From Nemertoderma westbladi (taxonomy: Eukaryota > Xenacoelomorpha > Nemertodermatida > Nemertodermatidae), in the NCBI GenBank assembly GCA_032718475.1, contig JAUCBJ010000493.1:1-42507 (forward strand): 42,507 nt of DNA, written 5' to 3'. The position numbers and the translations under genes are program-made. Of the stretch, positions 1 to 10,328 are shown one piece after another. How positions within the stretch are numbered: position 1 is the first letter of the stretch; the number at the start of each line of letters is the position of its first letter. The notes under the pieces are model-generated. The model searched no databases and was not told where the DNA came from. It saw nothing but the letters and a program-made list of their open reading frames with translations.

Positions 1-654
1 GCTTACAGTTTGCAGTATATATAATTCTGGAATAGAATTAATTACAAGTACCGGTATAATTTCAGCCTAGATTTATAGAAATAAGATAATAGGCCTATCG
101 TAAATACCGGTATATCAATTATTTTAGAATAATTGAATTTCTGAAATTTAGGGTTACTTGGTTACTTTAACTTACTTTATTACCGTTATTTAAGCAGTAA
201 TCCAACTGATATTGAGACCTAATGGTTTTATGGTAGGCCTACTATTTATAAATCGTTAGATTTGATTTATAATGTATTTATACCCGTTTTAATGGGTTTA
301 GTCAATGTTTGAAATAAATGTTATTATTTCTGGGGTAATCACTACACAAAGCGGTGCGCTTTTAGTGAAGTGTTACGTATAGGACACTAAAACAAATGAT
401 TCTAATTTACCTAAGTTACTTAATACTACAAATTACGTCCAATTCGGGTGAGATTACAATCTCTAAATAAACACAAAAATTTACAAAACACAAAATACGA
501 ATTTTTAGGGTAATTTTACAAGAAGTCTACAAACCAGCCTAACAAAGGGTTAGAATTCTGGTTATTACAACGGACAGGGTACTACGGTATTTGAAATAAT
601 AAGTAGTAGTAAATACACTGCGTTGTCTAGATAGGAAAATACCACCGCCTGACG

Positions 655-678
655 ACCTATAGCCGTATCGCTATAGGT
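655..678. other. Conserved leader hairpin, copy 1
   Basis: Perfect inverted repeat ACCTATAGC / GCTATAGGT around the 6-base loop CGTATC. The same 24 bases occur unchanged at 7730-7753 and 33787-33810, although the surrounding leader copies have diverged. Confidence 0.7.
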
Positions 679-1109
679 TCTACGTTATGTATCACGGAGT
701 GTTCCTACCTAGAAGTTAATAGAGCTAATCGAATGTGCCTATCAACCACTTTACAACACAAATATAATGCCTACACTAATTACTTCGGAAAGTACTGTAC
801 ACTAAACCCTAAATTAGGTACGAGTACTTGTACAACAGATAATCAGTAGTTAAATATACTTGAACAGCTAAAAGAACCACGGCATCTGCTGGAGTGACCG
901 ATGCACAAAATCACCAGTCTTTACCTACGCCGAGCAGCCCGTGTAGTACCGGGGTTAATTTAACTATAGCGGTATGTATAACAAACACAATTACTGTAGG
1001 AACAAACTTGGGGAATGAATGTTGCGGATAATCGCATAAACTCTGAATAATAAATATTACGCTACGCGTACAAACTACTCAAACAAAATACAGACCGAAC
1101 ACTGACAGA

Positions 1110-1680
1110 CTACTATCAAGCCTAAACAAACTACGGTATATGCAGACTCCGAAATGATTAGGGAGTATGCGCTCTAACCCAGTAGTGCGACTTATTCTTT
1201 AGTTGGGGGTTTACCTTACAGCGTTCGCTGCCCCTACTGCCTAACCGTACTTAATCGGACAGATGATCTACACACGCTGCAATCCGTTCAGACCTAATGA
1301 CAGCCAGACAACTATCCAGCCTGCAAATTATCTAAATAAAATTATACGCTACCCGTACAGACTTACACAAACAAAGTTCAGACTAAACGATGGCAGACTA
1401 CTCTCAAGCCTAAATAAACTACAGGACATGCAGACTCCGAAATGATTAGGGAGTATGCGCTCTAACCCAGTAGTGCGACTTATTCTTTAGTTGGGGGTTT
1501 ACCTTACAGCGTTCGCTGCCCCTACTTCCTAACCGTACTTAATCGGACAGGTGATCTACACACACTGCAATTCGTTCGGACTTAACAGCAATCAGACAAC
1601 AGCTCAGCCTACAAATCGTCTGTACAATCTGATCAGGCTTACACGCCTTCTGTTCAATACTGGCCTACAAATAAATAAAA
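1110..1680 (-). repeat. 288-bp tandem duplication inside leader copy 1
   Basis: The motif GACTCCGAAATGATTAGG starts at 1145 and again at 1433, a period of 288 bp, with homologous sequence on both sides. The same duplication exists in the other two leader copies (8190-8650 and 34240-34700), so it predates their separation. Confidence 0.8.
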
Positions 1681-1874
1681 CTTGACAGAAATAAGTAAAC
1701 CATATAAAGGAATAAGGGGTGATCAATCCCTAATCCCTCAAACAGCCTACCGGTATACAACAATCAAATCGAATAATACTAGTGTACTTATACGGAAGTA
1801 CCGGTTAGGACAGCTTGGCCTATGGACCTACAGAAGTACCGGTTCTAGCGGTTGGGCCTACTGACCTACAGGAC

Positions 1875-2089
1875 AGCTGCTTCCTGGTTCCGTTTGACTT
1901 GGGCCCGAGTGCCGATGATAGACCTATGGTGTTGGATTAGCTTAGGGTCTGATACTACTACTGGAGGGATGACCTTCTTTCAGTAGGAGGTGAGCTGAAC
2001 TCCTTTCTTAATCGCTCCACACTCCTATCTGTGTCACAGATGGTTGTATCGATTAGACTGTCTGATAGGTTTTGCTGGGTGTCAGACAT
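1875..2089 (-). pseudogene. gag N-terminal fragment (decayed)
   Basis: The reverse strand from 2089 matches the start of the complete gag at 32870-32640, including the ATG in the context ACATGTCTGACAC and the downstream stretch GACTTGGGCCCGAGTGCC (seen on the plus strand at 1898-1915). Only about 70 codons' worth remains, with indels that break the frame. It then joins abruptly to leader sequence at about 1875, within GACAGCTGCTT. It is the gag start of the older BEL/Pao-type element whose 5' LTR is 9071-10328. Confidence 0.7.
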
Positions 2090-2267
2090 GTTTAGCTATA
2101 CAGTTGAATGCTTACTGCTATAGTTACAGTTAAAGCAAGTCTAGTAATTCAGTATGACCGTTGGCCTAGTACCGGTAATTTATTACAGTATATTAGAATA
2201 CCGGTATACACTTATAGTATATATAAGTATTATAAACTAGGTTTGTCACAGAGTACCGGTATATAAA
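2090..2267 (-). repeat. Leader of old BEL/Pao-type element, gag-proximal piece
   Basis: Aligns with 32871-33060 of the complete element. It is interrupted at 2267 by a solo LTR and resumes at 3486-3664, and after the pogo insertion at 7190. No coding potential is seen. Confidence 0.7.
2263..2267. repeat. Target-site duplication ATAAA, left copy
   Basis: ATAAA at 2263-2267 is repeated at 3486-3490, directly flanking the TG...CA-bounded solo LTR. Removing the LTR and one copy restores alignment with the uninterrupted leader near 33065-33080. Confidence 0.8.
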
Positions 2268-3485
2268 TGTTCGCGCTTTCAGACCTTTGGCAGTTTAACC
2301 CGCCAAATTAAGATGTCTTCTAGATATTAAATCGCTTTTTAGCCTATGACAAGTATTTGATTCACTACACTAGTCGAAACCAATCCGTGCGCGACCATTC
2401 ACCCGCTGGATATTCCCGGGAGATTGGGTTCGACGGTTTAATTTTATTGCTATGTAAGCCTAATGTATTATTCGACTGACAGTATTATATAATCTCTGAC
2501 AATATTATTCACCTTCGGGAATATTAACAGTTCCTTTAGGACGTGGCGCTTTATCTATATAAACAGAGTTATGACTTAAACTACTCACAACGATATGGCT
2601 TAATTATAATTCACATATATGGCGCATTCTTTAGGAATTGCTTCTTTAACAGACTCACTCATACGCAATGCTGCACAATACTGCACACTAATCTGCCAAT
2701 CTTCACTGATTTTAATCACATATAAAAGGAACACAGACTGACTCATGTAGGGTCTATCAAATAACATTAGATTCACTTCAAACCACTTTAACATAAGTCA
2801 CAATCGTTATTGGTAACCTTTCTCTCTTACCTTCGGTATATCAAGAATATTGGGTGTCGGGGTTATTTCTCGTTATTCCAATATAATAATTCATCAACAA
2901 ATATAATGAATAACCGACAACAAATAGCAGTATGCAGTATTCACAGATCAATCGTGCCAGTTTGTTTTGATATTTACAGAGTTTAAAGTCAGTTTGTTGT
3001 TTGAATGCGTAATTGCAGTGATTCCATGAGAGTTAAAGGATATATGTCCTTATAATTAAACCTACTAGTGTTGAGCTAAAAAACAGAAAGCACAAAACAC
3101 TAAAAAGCCGTTCTTTCGTGGCTTTGAAAAACTCGTGACTACTGCTCTATACGAGGATACCAACTCCCTTATTCCACGAAGCTCCCGTTCAACACAGAGA
3201 AAGAGCAGTGAGATAGGAAATTTTCAGTTCAGCAGCTCTGTGATAGGTCAAAATCAAGGCTAACTCAAATTCTATTGGGAGATACAAAAACAAGGCTATG
3301 ACGCAACCTCCCTAGGCTTGTTGGCCGATTAAACAGAGCCCAGATGCCTGCGTACAGCAAATCAGCCAATAAGCTGGTAACTTGCACTATTTTTAGCTGT
3401 AGATCACTTTGAGAGTATTCTTAGCGACTGGGGGGGAACTGGCCAACAAGGCAAACGAATCAGTTATCCCACAAAAGCTTTTACA
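2268..3485 (-). mobile_element. Solo LTR of the BEL/Pao-type family
   Basis: A 1218-bp sequence beginning TGTTCGCGCTTTCAG and ending CTTTTACA, aligning over its whole length with the 1238-bp LTRs at 24141-25378 and 35038-36275. It is flanked by the 5-bp duplication ATAAA and has no internal region, which identifies it as a solo LTR left by LTR-LTR recombination. It sits inside the leader of another member of its own family, in the same orientation. Short frames inside it are not genes: the other LTR copies show no conserved protein there. Confidence 0.85.
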
Positions 3486-3664
3486 ATAAATTTAGCACAA
3501 ATATATATAAATATATAATAGGCCTATCGTGAATACCGGTATACAGCTTACACTTATAGTATATATAAGTATAATTATGAACTAGAATTAATTACAGAAT
3601 ACCGGTATGATTTTAGCTCAAATTTATAGAAATAAATATAATAAGCCTATGGTAAATACCGGTA
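3486..3664 (-). repeat. Leader of old BEL/Pao-type element, piece between solo LTR and pogo
   Basis: Matches 33070-33243 of the complete element's leader (AGCACAAATATATATAAA and following). It is bounded on the left by the solo LTR and on the right by the pogo element, whose TA target is at 3663-3664. Confidence 0.75.
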
Positions 3665-3687
3665 CCGTCAACCGGGGTGAAGTGGGA
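3665..3687 (+). repeat. pogo left terminal inverted repeat (23 bp)
   Basis: Exact reverse complement of 7167-7189; it begins CCGTCAACC and includes the GGGGTGAAGTGGGA core. Confidence 0.92.
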
Positions 3688-3692
3688 TCAGA

Positions 3693-4070
3693 GGGGTGAA
3701 GTGGGATGAAAAAATATTTTGTTTAAAATGACAATAAAATGTAAATGCAATTACTTATTGTGAAAATTGCGACTAGTGTGTATGAAGATATGTATCTTCA
3801 TAATTATTTTGATGCATAACAGAGATAATAAATTATATTTGCTTGAAAGTTTGAGACAACCTAAAATGTTAAAAAATTTTGGCATCAAAAATTACATGTG
3901 CCCTACTAAAGTAATTTATATTTACTGAAAAGTAATATGTTCACTAAATTATATATCAATCTGTTTTGATGTTAACTTAATATATCCCAGTTTAAATCAT
4001 ATTAAAGCTGTAAAAAACTGTGAAATGTCACCTGGGGTGAAGTGGGATAATTTTTGGGGTGGAGTGGGAT
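3693..4070 (+). promoter_or_regulatory. pogo left subterminal repeats (candidate transposase-binding sites)
   Basis: GGGGTGAAGTGGGAT occurs at 3693-3707 and 4034-4048, with a one-base variant (GGGGTGGAGTGGGAT) at 4056-4070. These repeat the core of the terminal inverted repeat. Internal copies of this kind are commonly transposase-binding sites; here that role is inferred from repetition only. Confidence 0.65.
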
Positions 4071-4434
4071 ATTGATTATTTTACTACTGGTAACGATTTA
4101 TTGCTGTATTTGGTATTAGCATTTTATGTCGTGGTATGTAGGCCCATTAAAAACTTACCGGTATATTCTTAAAAATGAAAGTTTATTTTCTACCATCAGA
4201 CGATACAGTAAGCCTAACGGCAAGACTACAAATATTATGTAGGCCTTTGTTTATACCGGCAGTTCAAAGGTGTATAATCAATATAGGCCTACAGGTAGCC
4301 ATATGATTTTTGTAGTTTAGTTACTGAAGAAATGGTTAGAAGCCTACCAAGGCTTAGAGCATACCGGCAAGACAACAAATATTTTGTACTGGTACCCATC
4401 GTATTTATGTTGTTTATTTATACATACTGAGGAA

Positions 4435-6693
4435 ATGGTTAGACAATGGAAGCATGTCCCGGGAACCAGGGTTAATAGAAATTATAATGCATCTTCAGTT
4501 GAGGCCGCAGTAAGGAAGAGGCAGGCTACAGGAACATCATACAAGAAACTGGAAAATGAATTTGGCATTCCGAAGTCAGTCCTTCAGCGAAAAATGAATA
4601 ATAAACAACAGGGATCATACGGGGGACAGACTGCTTTAACAGCTGTAGAAGAAGAGGTCTTAGTTAAGAATATCATTACCTGTGGGAACTGGGGCTTTCC
4701 TTTAACAATGCTAGACATACGGTTCCTGGTGAAAAATTATCTGGATTGTGCAGGAAGAAATGTTCGTGAATTTCAAAAACCAACTACCGGTACATCTCTT
4801 AATGGTGGAGTGGAAATCGTGAAGAATCTACCTGGTGTAGAATGGGGTAACCTATTCTTGAAGAGACATAAGGAGTTATCGAAACGACTAGGCCAGAATA
4901 TAAGTCGCTCACGTTCAGGTCTAACAGCAGATGAAGTAGCCAAATACTTTGATAATCTGAAAGCATCATTGGAAGGTGTCGATCCTGAACTGATGCTTAA
5001 CTACGATGAAACAAATCTCACAGATGATCCGGGTCGAAAGAAGGTTATTGTGAAACGAGGAACAAAGTATCCTGAAGTTATTATAAATTCATCTAAGACA
5101 GCTATATCACTAATGATAGTTAAATCTCATCTCCGTGTGCAATGTAAAAATAGGTACAATAGTCCTACAGTAAGTTATTAGTTTATTAATTATTTACTAT
5201 TTATACTGTAATTACGTTTTATAATAAATTGTTCTGTACATTACATCTTTATCGTTGAGTCGGACATTGTCACGCTCTCGGTAAAGTTGTACATGTACAT
5301 AGTGTAATTACGTTTTATATTGGTTTTAGGTTAGCGTAGTGTAATATTGTATTTGTAACCAAGTAACATAAAGGACCCCCTTGGAAATAAGCTGCAAAGC
5401 TTTAGGGGTAATCCTATATGTTATGTTGGACAATACCTTTATACCGGTACATTGTTTGGTGTATTTGTTATTGTTTTTACATAATGTATAAATAAATCTA
5501 TCTATCTAATGATGGCTGGAACTGCTACTGGCGTGGTTCTACCGCCATATGTTGTGTACAAAGCTGAGTGCATGTGGGATCAGTGGAAGGAAGGAGGATT
5601 AACGAGTGCTTGGTATAATCGTACCTCATCTGGCTGGTTCGATGCAGCTTCGTTTACAGATTGGTTCAATAAGATAGCAATGCCATATTTCAAAAGATTT
5701 CCAAAGGAGAAACCCAAGTTGATGATTGGTGACAATCTCAGTAGTCATTTTTCTCCGCAGGTGATTGAGAAGTGTCAGAATTATAACATTCGGTTCGTTC
5801 GCCTGCTGCCAAATTCAACCCATCTTATGCAGCCGCTTGATGTTGCATTCTTCGCACCCCTCAAACGAAAATGGCGATTAGTTTTATCGTCATTTAAGGC
5901 TAAAGATGGAAAGAAACAACTTTCTCTTCCAAAAGATAAGTTTCCAGGTTTGTTGAAAGGTGTGATGGCGTCGATTGATAGTGAGGGTAGATCTACACTG
6001 GAGAGTGATGTTGAGCCAATTCTTGGGGAAAATATTTCTTCTAATGTGACAATGATATCCGGGTTCAGAAAGTGTGGAATACATCCATTTAATCCCTTGG
6101 AAGTATTATCAAGGTTGCCAAATTATGTTTCTCCAGATACCTCAGTAGTCGATGTGATGGATCATGCATTTGTGCAAACATTAAAAGATCTGCACCCAAC
6201 CTCTGAGACCAGAAAGAAAAAACGGAAGAAGAAGATTAATTAGCCAGCAGGAGTTGCGGTTTCTCTTGGGGACTTTCCTGCAGATGGAGAAGAAGATGAT
6301 AGTGATGAAAGTGAAAGTGGGGAAGAAGACGGTGATTCTCTCAACCCAGAACTTGATATACAGGCACATGGGCCACCAGGTAAACATCCTCGAGTATACA
6401 CTGGATTCAGTAACATTGCTTTAAGGGAATTCTATACATTGGGAGACTTTCAAGTGGGTAACATGGTTGTTGCTATTTATGATAATGAATGGTTTCTAGC
6501 AGATGTGTTACAAGTTAATTCAGATGATTTGAACGTTTCCTTTATGGACCGCCGTCGGCTTGATTGTTCCTCACAATGGTTCTGGGTCTGGCCATCAACT
6601 AGAGATATTTGTGATGTTCCATTGAATTCAATTCTTGGGCGATTTCATGATGACCTGTTAGGTAATACCAGTAGGAACTCGAGGTCAATATAA
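4435..6693 (+). pseudogene. pogo/Tigger-type transposase with Tudor-like C-terminal extension, split by an insertion
   Basis: DDE transposase acting in the nucleus on this element's ends. The first half (ATG 4435, chosen over an upstream non-ATG extension) opens with MVRQWKHVPGTR and a helix-turn-helix region (GTSYKKLENEFGIPKSVLQRK), followed by a CENP-B-like second DNA-binding region and the first catalytic Asp in NYDETN. The second half (from about 5514) carries the second Asp in MIGDNLSSH (codon at 5731) and the third in QPLDVAFF, spacing DD35D as in pogo relatives. The frame is split by the insertion at 5118-5513; without that insertion and one target copy it would be continuous. A TAG at 6241-6243 precedes a same-frame extension with a charged Asp/Glu/Ser linker and a Tudor/SH3-like motif (VGNMVVAIYDNEWFLADV, about 6460-6510) ending in a WPSTRD segment. 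Confidence 0.88.
5118..5513 (+). mobile_element. 5'-truncated LINE 3' tail inserted in the transposase gene
   Basis: A 396-bp insertion flanked by the direct repeat CTAATGAT (5110-5117 and 5506-5513). Its downstream end has an AATAAATAAA-like stretch running into (TCTA)n at about 5490-5507. The stretch GGACCCCCTTGGAAATAAGC (5373-5392) resembles 3' untranslated tails of CR1/L2/Jockey-like LINEs. No protein is encoded. 5' truncation plus a simple-repeat 3' end is typical of target-primed reverse transcription. The family assignment is from memory of such tails and is tentative. Confidence 0.7.
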
Positions 6694-6897
6694 AATAGAC
6701 ACCACAACAATTAATGCAATAGAAACTGCCTATGAACAATATAATAACTGATAGACATGTCCTACCTATGCAATTGAATGCTATAATGCACAATACGAAC
6801 TATGCTAATGTTTATTTGAAATAAATAAAACTTTTAGATTTTTGTCAATTTTTTCAATAGTTTGAATGCAGTAATTTTTTTAAAAATATAAAAAATT

Positions 6898-7010
6898 ATC
6901 CCACTTCGCCCCAGACTAGATTAGAACTGGGAATCTATACAATAACAGTGATATCTTAACCAATTTATGAACTGTCCCACTTCACCCCGAGTACTAGGGG
7001 TGAAGTGGGA
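6898..7010 (+). promoter_or_regulatory. pogo right subterminal repeats, including an inverted pair
   Basis: ATCCCACTTCGCCCC at 6898-6912, TCCCACTTCACCCC at 6975-6988 and its inverse GGGGTGAAGTGGGA at 6997-7010. The last two form a 14-bp-arm palindrome around an 8-base spacer. All repeat the terminal-repeat core. Confidence 0.65.
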
Positions 7011-7166
7011 CATTCGAAAATTAAAAAAAATATAACTAAAATCCGAAATTTTCAAAAAAATTCAATAATACCTGTTGCATATATACTTAATAAATCCTTT
7101 ATAAATAATATTGTCCCGTTTGCCTTATCCAATTCGATAAAAAAATGAGTTATTTTATATAATTTG

Positions 7167-7189
7167 TCCCACTTCACCCCGGTTGACGG
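7167..7189 (-). repeat. pogo right terminal inverted repeat (23 bp)
   Basis: Exact reverse complement of 3665-3687, followed by the TA target at 7190-7191. Confidence 0.92.
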
Positions 7190-7729
7190 TATGTCAATTA
7201 TTTTAGAATAATTGAATTTCTGAATATTTTAGGGTTACTTGGTTACTTTAACTTACTTTATTACCGTTATTTAAGCAGTAGTCCAACTGATATTGAGACC
7301 TAGTTGTTGTATGGCAGGCCTACTATTTATAAATCGTTTGAGTTGATTTATAATATTTATATACCCGTTTACAATGGGTTTTTTCAATATTCGAAATAAA
7401 TGTTATTATTTCTGGGGGGTCACTACACAGAAGCTGGGCGCTCTCAGTGAAGTGCTATTTATTGGACACTAAAACAGATAATTCTAATTTACCTAAGTTA
7501 CTTAATACTACAAATTACGTATGATACGGTGAGATTTATTCTCTAATTAAACACAACAAAAATATTACGTACGAATTTTTAGGGTAATTTTACAGGAAGT
7601 CTACAAACCAGTCTAACAAAGGGTTAGAATTCGGTTTATTACAACGGACAGGGTACTACGGTATTTGAAAATAATAAGTAGTAGTAAATATATTGCACTG
7701 TCCAGATAGGAAAATACCACCGCCTGACG

Positions 7730-7753
7730 ACCTATAGCCGTATCGCTATAGGT
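7730..7753. other. Conserved leader hairpin, copy 2
   Basis: Same 9-bp stem and CGTATC loop as at 655-678 and 33787-33810. Confidence 0.7.
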
Positions 7754-8189
7754 ACTACGTTATGTATCACGGAGTGTTCCTACCTAGAAGTTAATTACCG
7801 CGGACTACCAGATCCAACGTGCCTATTAACCACTTTACAACACAATACACTGCCTACACACTAATTACTTTCGGAAAGCACTGTACACTAAACCCTAAAT
7901 TAGGTACAAGTACTGGTACAACAAATAATCAGTAGTTAAATATACTTGAACAGTTAAAAGAACCACGGCATCTGCTGGAGTGACCGAAGCACAAAGTCAC
8001 CAGTCTTTTCCTACGCCTAGCAGCCCGTGTAGTACCGGGGTTAATTTAACTATAACGGTATGTGTAACAAGCACAATTACTGTAGGAATAAACTTGGGGA
8101 CATGAATGTTGCGAATAATCGCATAAACTCTGAATAATAAATATTACACTACCCGTACAGAATACTCAAACAAATACAAACTAAAACGC

Positions 8190-8650
8190 TGGTAGACTAC
8201 CACCAAGCCTAAATAAACTACTGTATGTGCAGATTCCAAAATGGTTAGTTAGTATGCGTTCTAACACGGTAGTACGACTTATTCTTTAAGAGGGGATTGA
8301 CCTTACAGCTATGGCTGCCCCAACTTACTAACTGGCACTTCATCAGACAAACTCTACACAAGCAGCAATCTCTTCAGACCTAATAATAGCTAGACAACAA
8401 TCCAGCCTACAAAATATCTGAGTAATAACTATTACAGTACCTGAACAGACCACACAAACGAACACAGGCCAAAACGTTGGCAGAATACCGTCAAGCCTAA
8501 ATAAACTACAGTATGTGCAGATTCCAAAATGGTTAGTTAGTATGCGTTCTAACACGGTAGTACGACTTATTCTTTAAGAGGGGATTGACCTTACAGCTAT
8601 GGCTGCCCCAACTTACTAACTGGCACTCTATCGGACAAACTCTACACACG
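8190..8650 (-). repeat. 288-bp tandem duplication inside leader copy 2
   Basis: GATTCCAAAATGGTTAGTTA starts at 8232 and again at 8520, each followed by the same run through GGGGATTGACCTTACAGC. Confidence 0.8.
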
Positions 8651-8910
8651 CCGTAATCTCTCCAAACCCAACAACAATCCGACAACAGTCCGGCCTACAG
8701 TTATCTGAGCAATCTGAGCAGACTTACACGTCTTCAGCTCAATATTAACTTACTAGGAAATAAAACTGACAGAAATAAGTAAACTATACAAAAGAATGAG
8801 GGGTGATCAATCCCTATTCCCCTGGCAGCCTACAATATACAATAGATCACAATCGAAATAATACTAATGTACTTATACTGGAAGTACCGGTTAGGACAGT
8901 TGGGCCTACG

Positions 8911-9003
8911 GACCTACAGAAGTACCGGTTCTGGCAGTTGGACACGGACCTACAACAGTACCGGTTCTGGCAGTTGGGCCTACTGACCTACAGAAGTACC
9001 GGT
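8911..9003. repeat. Short tandem repeat of ACCTACAGAAGTACCGGTT-like units
   Basis: Three adjacent units of roughly 38-40 bp (GACCTACAGAAGTACCGGTT plus CTGGCAGTTGG). A shorter run of the same unit is at 1795-1872. Confidence 0.6.
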
Positions 9004-9070
9004 TCAGGTTTACCGGTCGACCGGTACTTTCAACTTTATTGCTTACTGCAATAAAGTCAATAACTGTTAT

Positions 9071-10328
9071 TGTACGCGCTTTTGAAGACCTTTAGCAGTT
9101 TAACCTGCCAAAATTTATATGTCTTTTGGTTTATAAATATACTTTAGAAGTTGACAAATATTTAATACCAATAAACACAACATTAGCAGAAGCCAGCCTA
9201 GTGCGCGTCCATTCACCCGCTGGATATACCCGGGAGACTGGATTCTGAGGGCTTAGATTATTATTGCAGTGTAAGCTTACTGTATTATTCGATTGATCGT
9301 TAATAAATAATTTCTGACTAATATTATTCACTTTCGGGAAATATTAACAGTTCCTTTAGGACGTGGCGCTCTATCTAGATAAACAGAGATATGACTTATA
9401 CTAATCACAACGGTAAGTCGGTAAGGCTTATGATTCACGTATGAGGCGCATTCTTTAGGAAATGCTTAGTTATCAGTCACAATCATGCACACTACCGGTA
9501 ACACACAATACTGCTCACTAATTTGCCGACCGTCAATGAATTTTATCATATATAAAGCGAACAGCAATTGACTCATGTAGTGCTTATCAAATAGCATTAA
9601 ATTCACTACAAACCACAACAATATAAGTCGCAATCGCTATATATAACCCGTCTCTCTAACCTGTAGTGTATCAAGAAAATTGGGAAATTTGGGTTCTTTA
9701 TAAATGTTCTCCAAATAATATTCAACCAAACAATAGTAAATAGCAGTATAATAAGGTATATGGAACCGATAATGTAAAACTGAATTGCGATCAGTTGTTA
9801 TAATAAGATAAGTGATTTGATAACAGTTATACGCTTTATAATTTAAGCCTACTAATGTTTCTTCTAAAGTATGAAAAACGAGTTGACTCCAGAGCCGGTG
9901 TTCCTGGCCTAGATAGCAACAACAAAACAGTATCACAAAAACAGTAAGACTGAACACTCCTAGCACGATCGGCCGAAAGCTCCACATCGACAGAAAAAAT
10001 CGCTCTGATTGGCTTAAGCTAAACAAAGAACCATGTGTTCAATGGCTGTTTCCATGCCAGCAACCAGCTGCTAGATGTCGCAATCTGAATCATCAAGGCC
10101 AAGCCGTGTAAAGGTATTTGGTGCATTGCGGGTTTTTTGCCTTACCATGTCCGCCAAAGCAGGTATATAGAAGAATGACTTTTATGTCCGTTAAAACACC
10201 TGTAACGGTACCTTACGGGCGAGGGGAATATATATACAGTTAGAGAACCTTTTAGAGTATTCCAGCGCCTGGGGGGAAACTGGATTGCGAAGCAACGGGG
10301 CCAGTTATATCCCACAGAAGCTTTTACA
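9071..10328 (-). mobile_element. LTR (5' LTR) of the old BEL/Pao-type element
   Basis: A 1258-bp sequence beginning TGTACGCGCTTTTGAAG and ending CTTTTACA, aligning with the LTRs at 24141-25378 and 35038-36275 but clearly diverged. On the minus strand it precedes the leader and gag fragment, so it is the 5' LTR. On its right, AAGAC (10329-10333) should be one copy of the 5-bp target duplication; the partner lies outside the window. The insertion interrupts a LINE ORF2. Confidence 0.8.

Larger units (their letters stand above)
1..1874 (-). repeat. BEL/Pao-type element leader, second copy (truncated by window edge)
   Basis: This stretch aligns almost end to end with 33131-34920, the long untranslated leader of the complete BEL/Pao-type element on the right, and also with 7190-8980. 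Shared landmarks are the start of the match (GCTTACAGTTTG), a 9-bp-stem hairpin at 655-678, and a 288-bp internal tandem duplication. No reading frame of meaningful length is present on either strand. It belongs to an older, diverged copy of the family and runs off the left edge. At 1875 it joins directly to a gag fragment, an order not found in the complete element, so it is a rearranged second leader. Confidence 0.75.
3665..7189 (+). mobile_element. pogo/Tigger-like Tc1/mariner DNA transposon (3525 bp)
   Basis: The element has 23-bp perfect terminal inverted repeats (start CCGTCAACCGGGG) and is flanked by TA at 3663-3664 and 7190-7191. Removing it restores the leader sequence ACCGGTATGTCAATT found at 33235-33249. 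TA target use plus a CENP-B-type/DDE transposase identifies the pogo/Tigger branch of Tc1/mariner. The core GGGGTGAAGTGGGA recurs inside both ends as subterminal repeats. The transposase gene is broken by a LINE-tail insertion and an in-frame stop, so this copy is not autonomous as it stands. Confidence 0.92.
7190..9070 (-). repeat. Leader of old BEL/Pao-type element, LTR-proximal part
   Basis: Aligns with 33242-35037 of the complete element and with 1-1874. It carries the conserved hairpin (7730-7753), the 288-bp duplication, and near its end several copies of ACCTACAGAAGTACCGGTT (8911-9003). It directly abuts the LTR at 9071. No reading frame is conserved among the three leader copies, so it is taken as untranslated leader RNA. 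Confidence 0.78.

Noticed and set aside
2543-2794. Short overlapping frames on both strands at the same place in LTR copies (also 24415-24666 and 35312-35563)
   Set aside because: They recur only because the LTR is repeated; the diverged LTR at 9071-10328 has no equivalent protein.
5182-5505. Intron within the pogo transposase
   Set aside because: An exact 8-bp direct repeat and a simple-repeat 3' end fit a LINE-tail insertion better; the ends do not match consensus donor and acceptor at the required frame.
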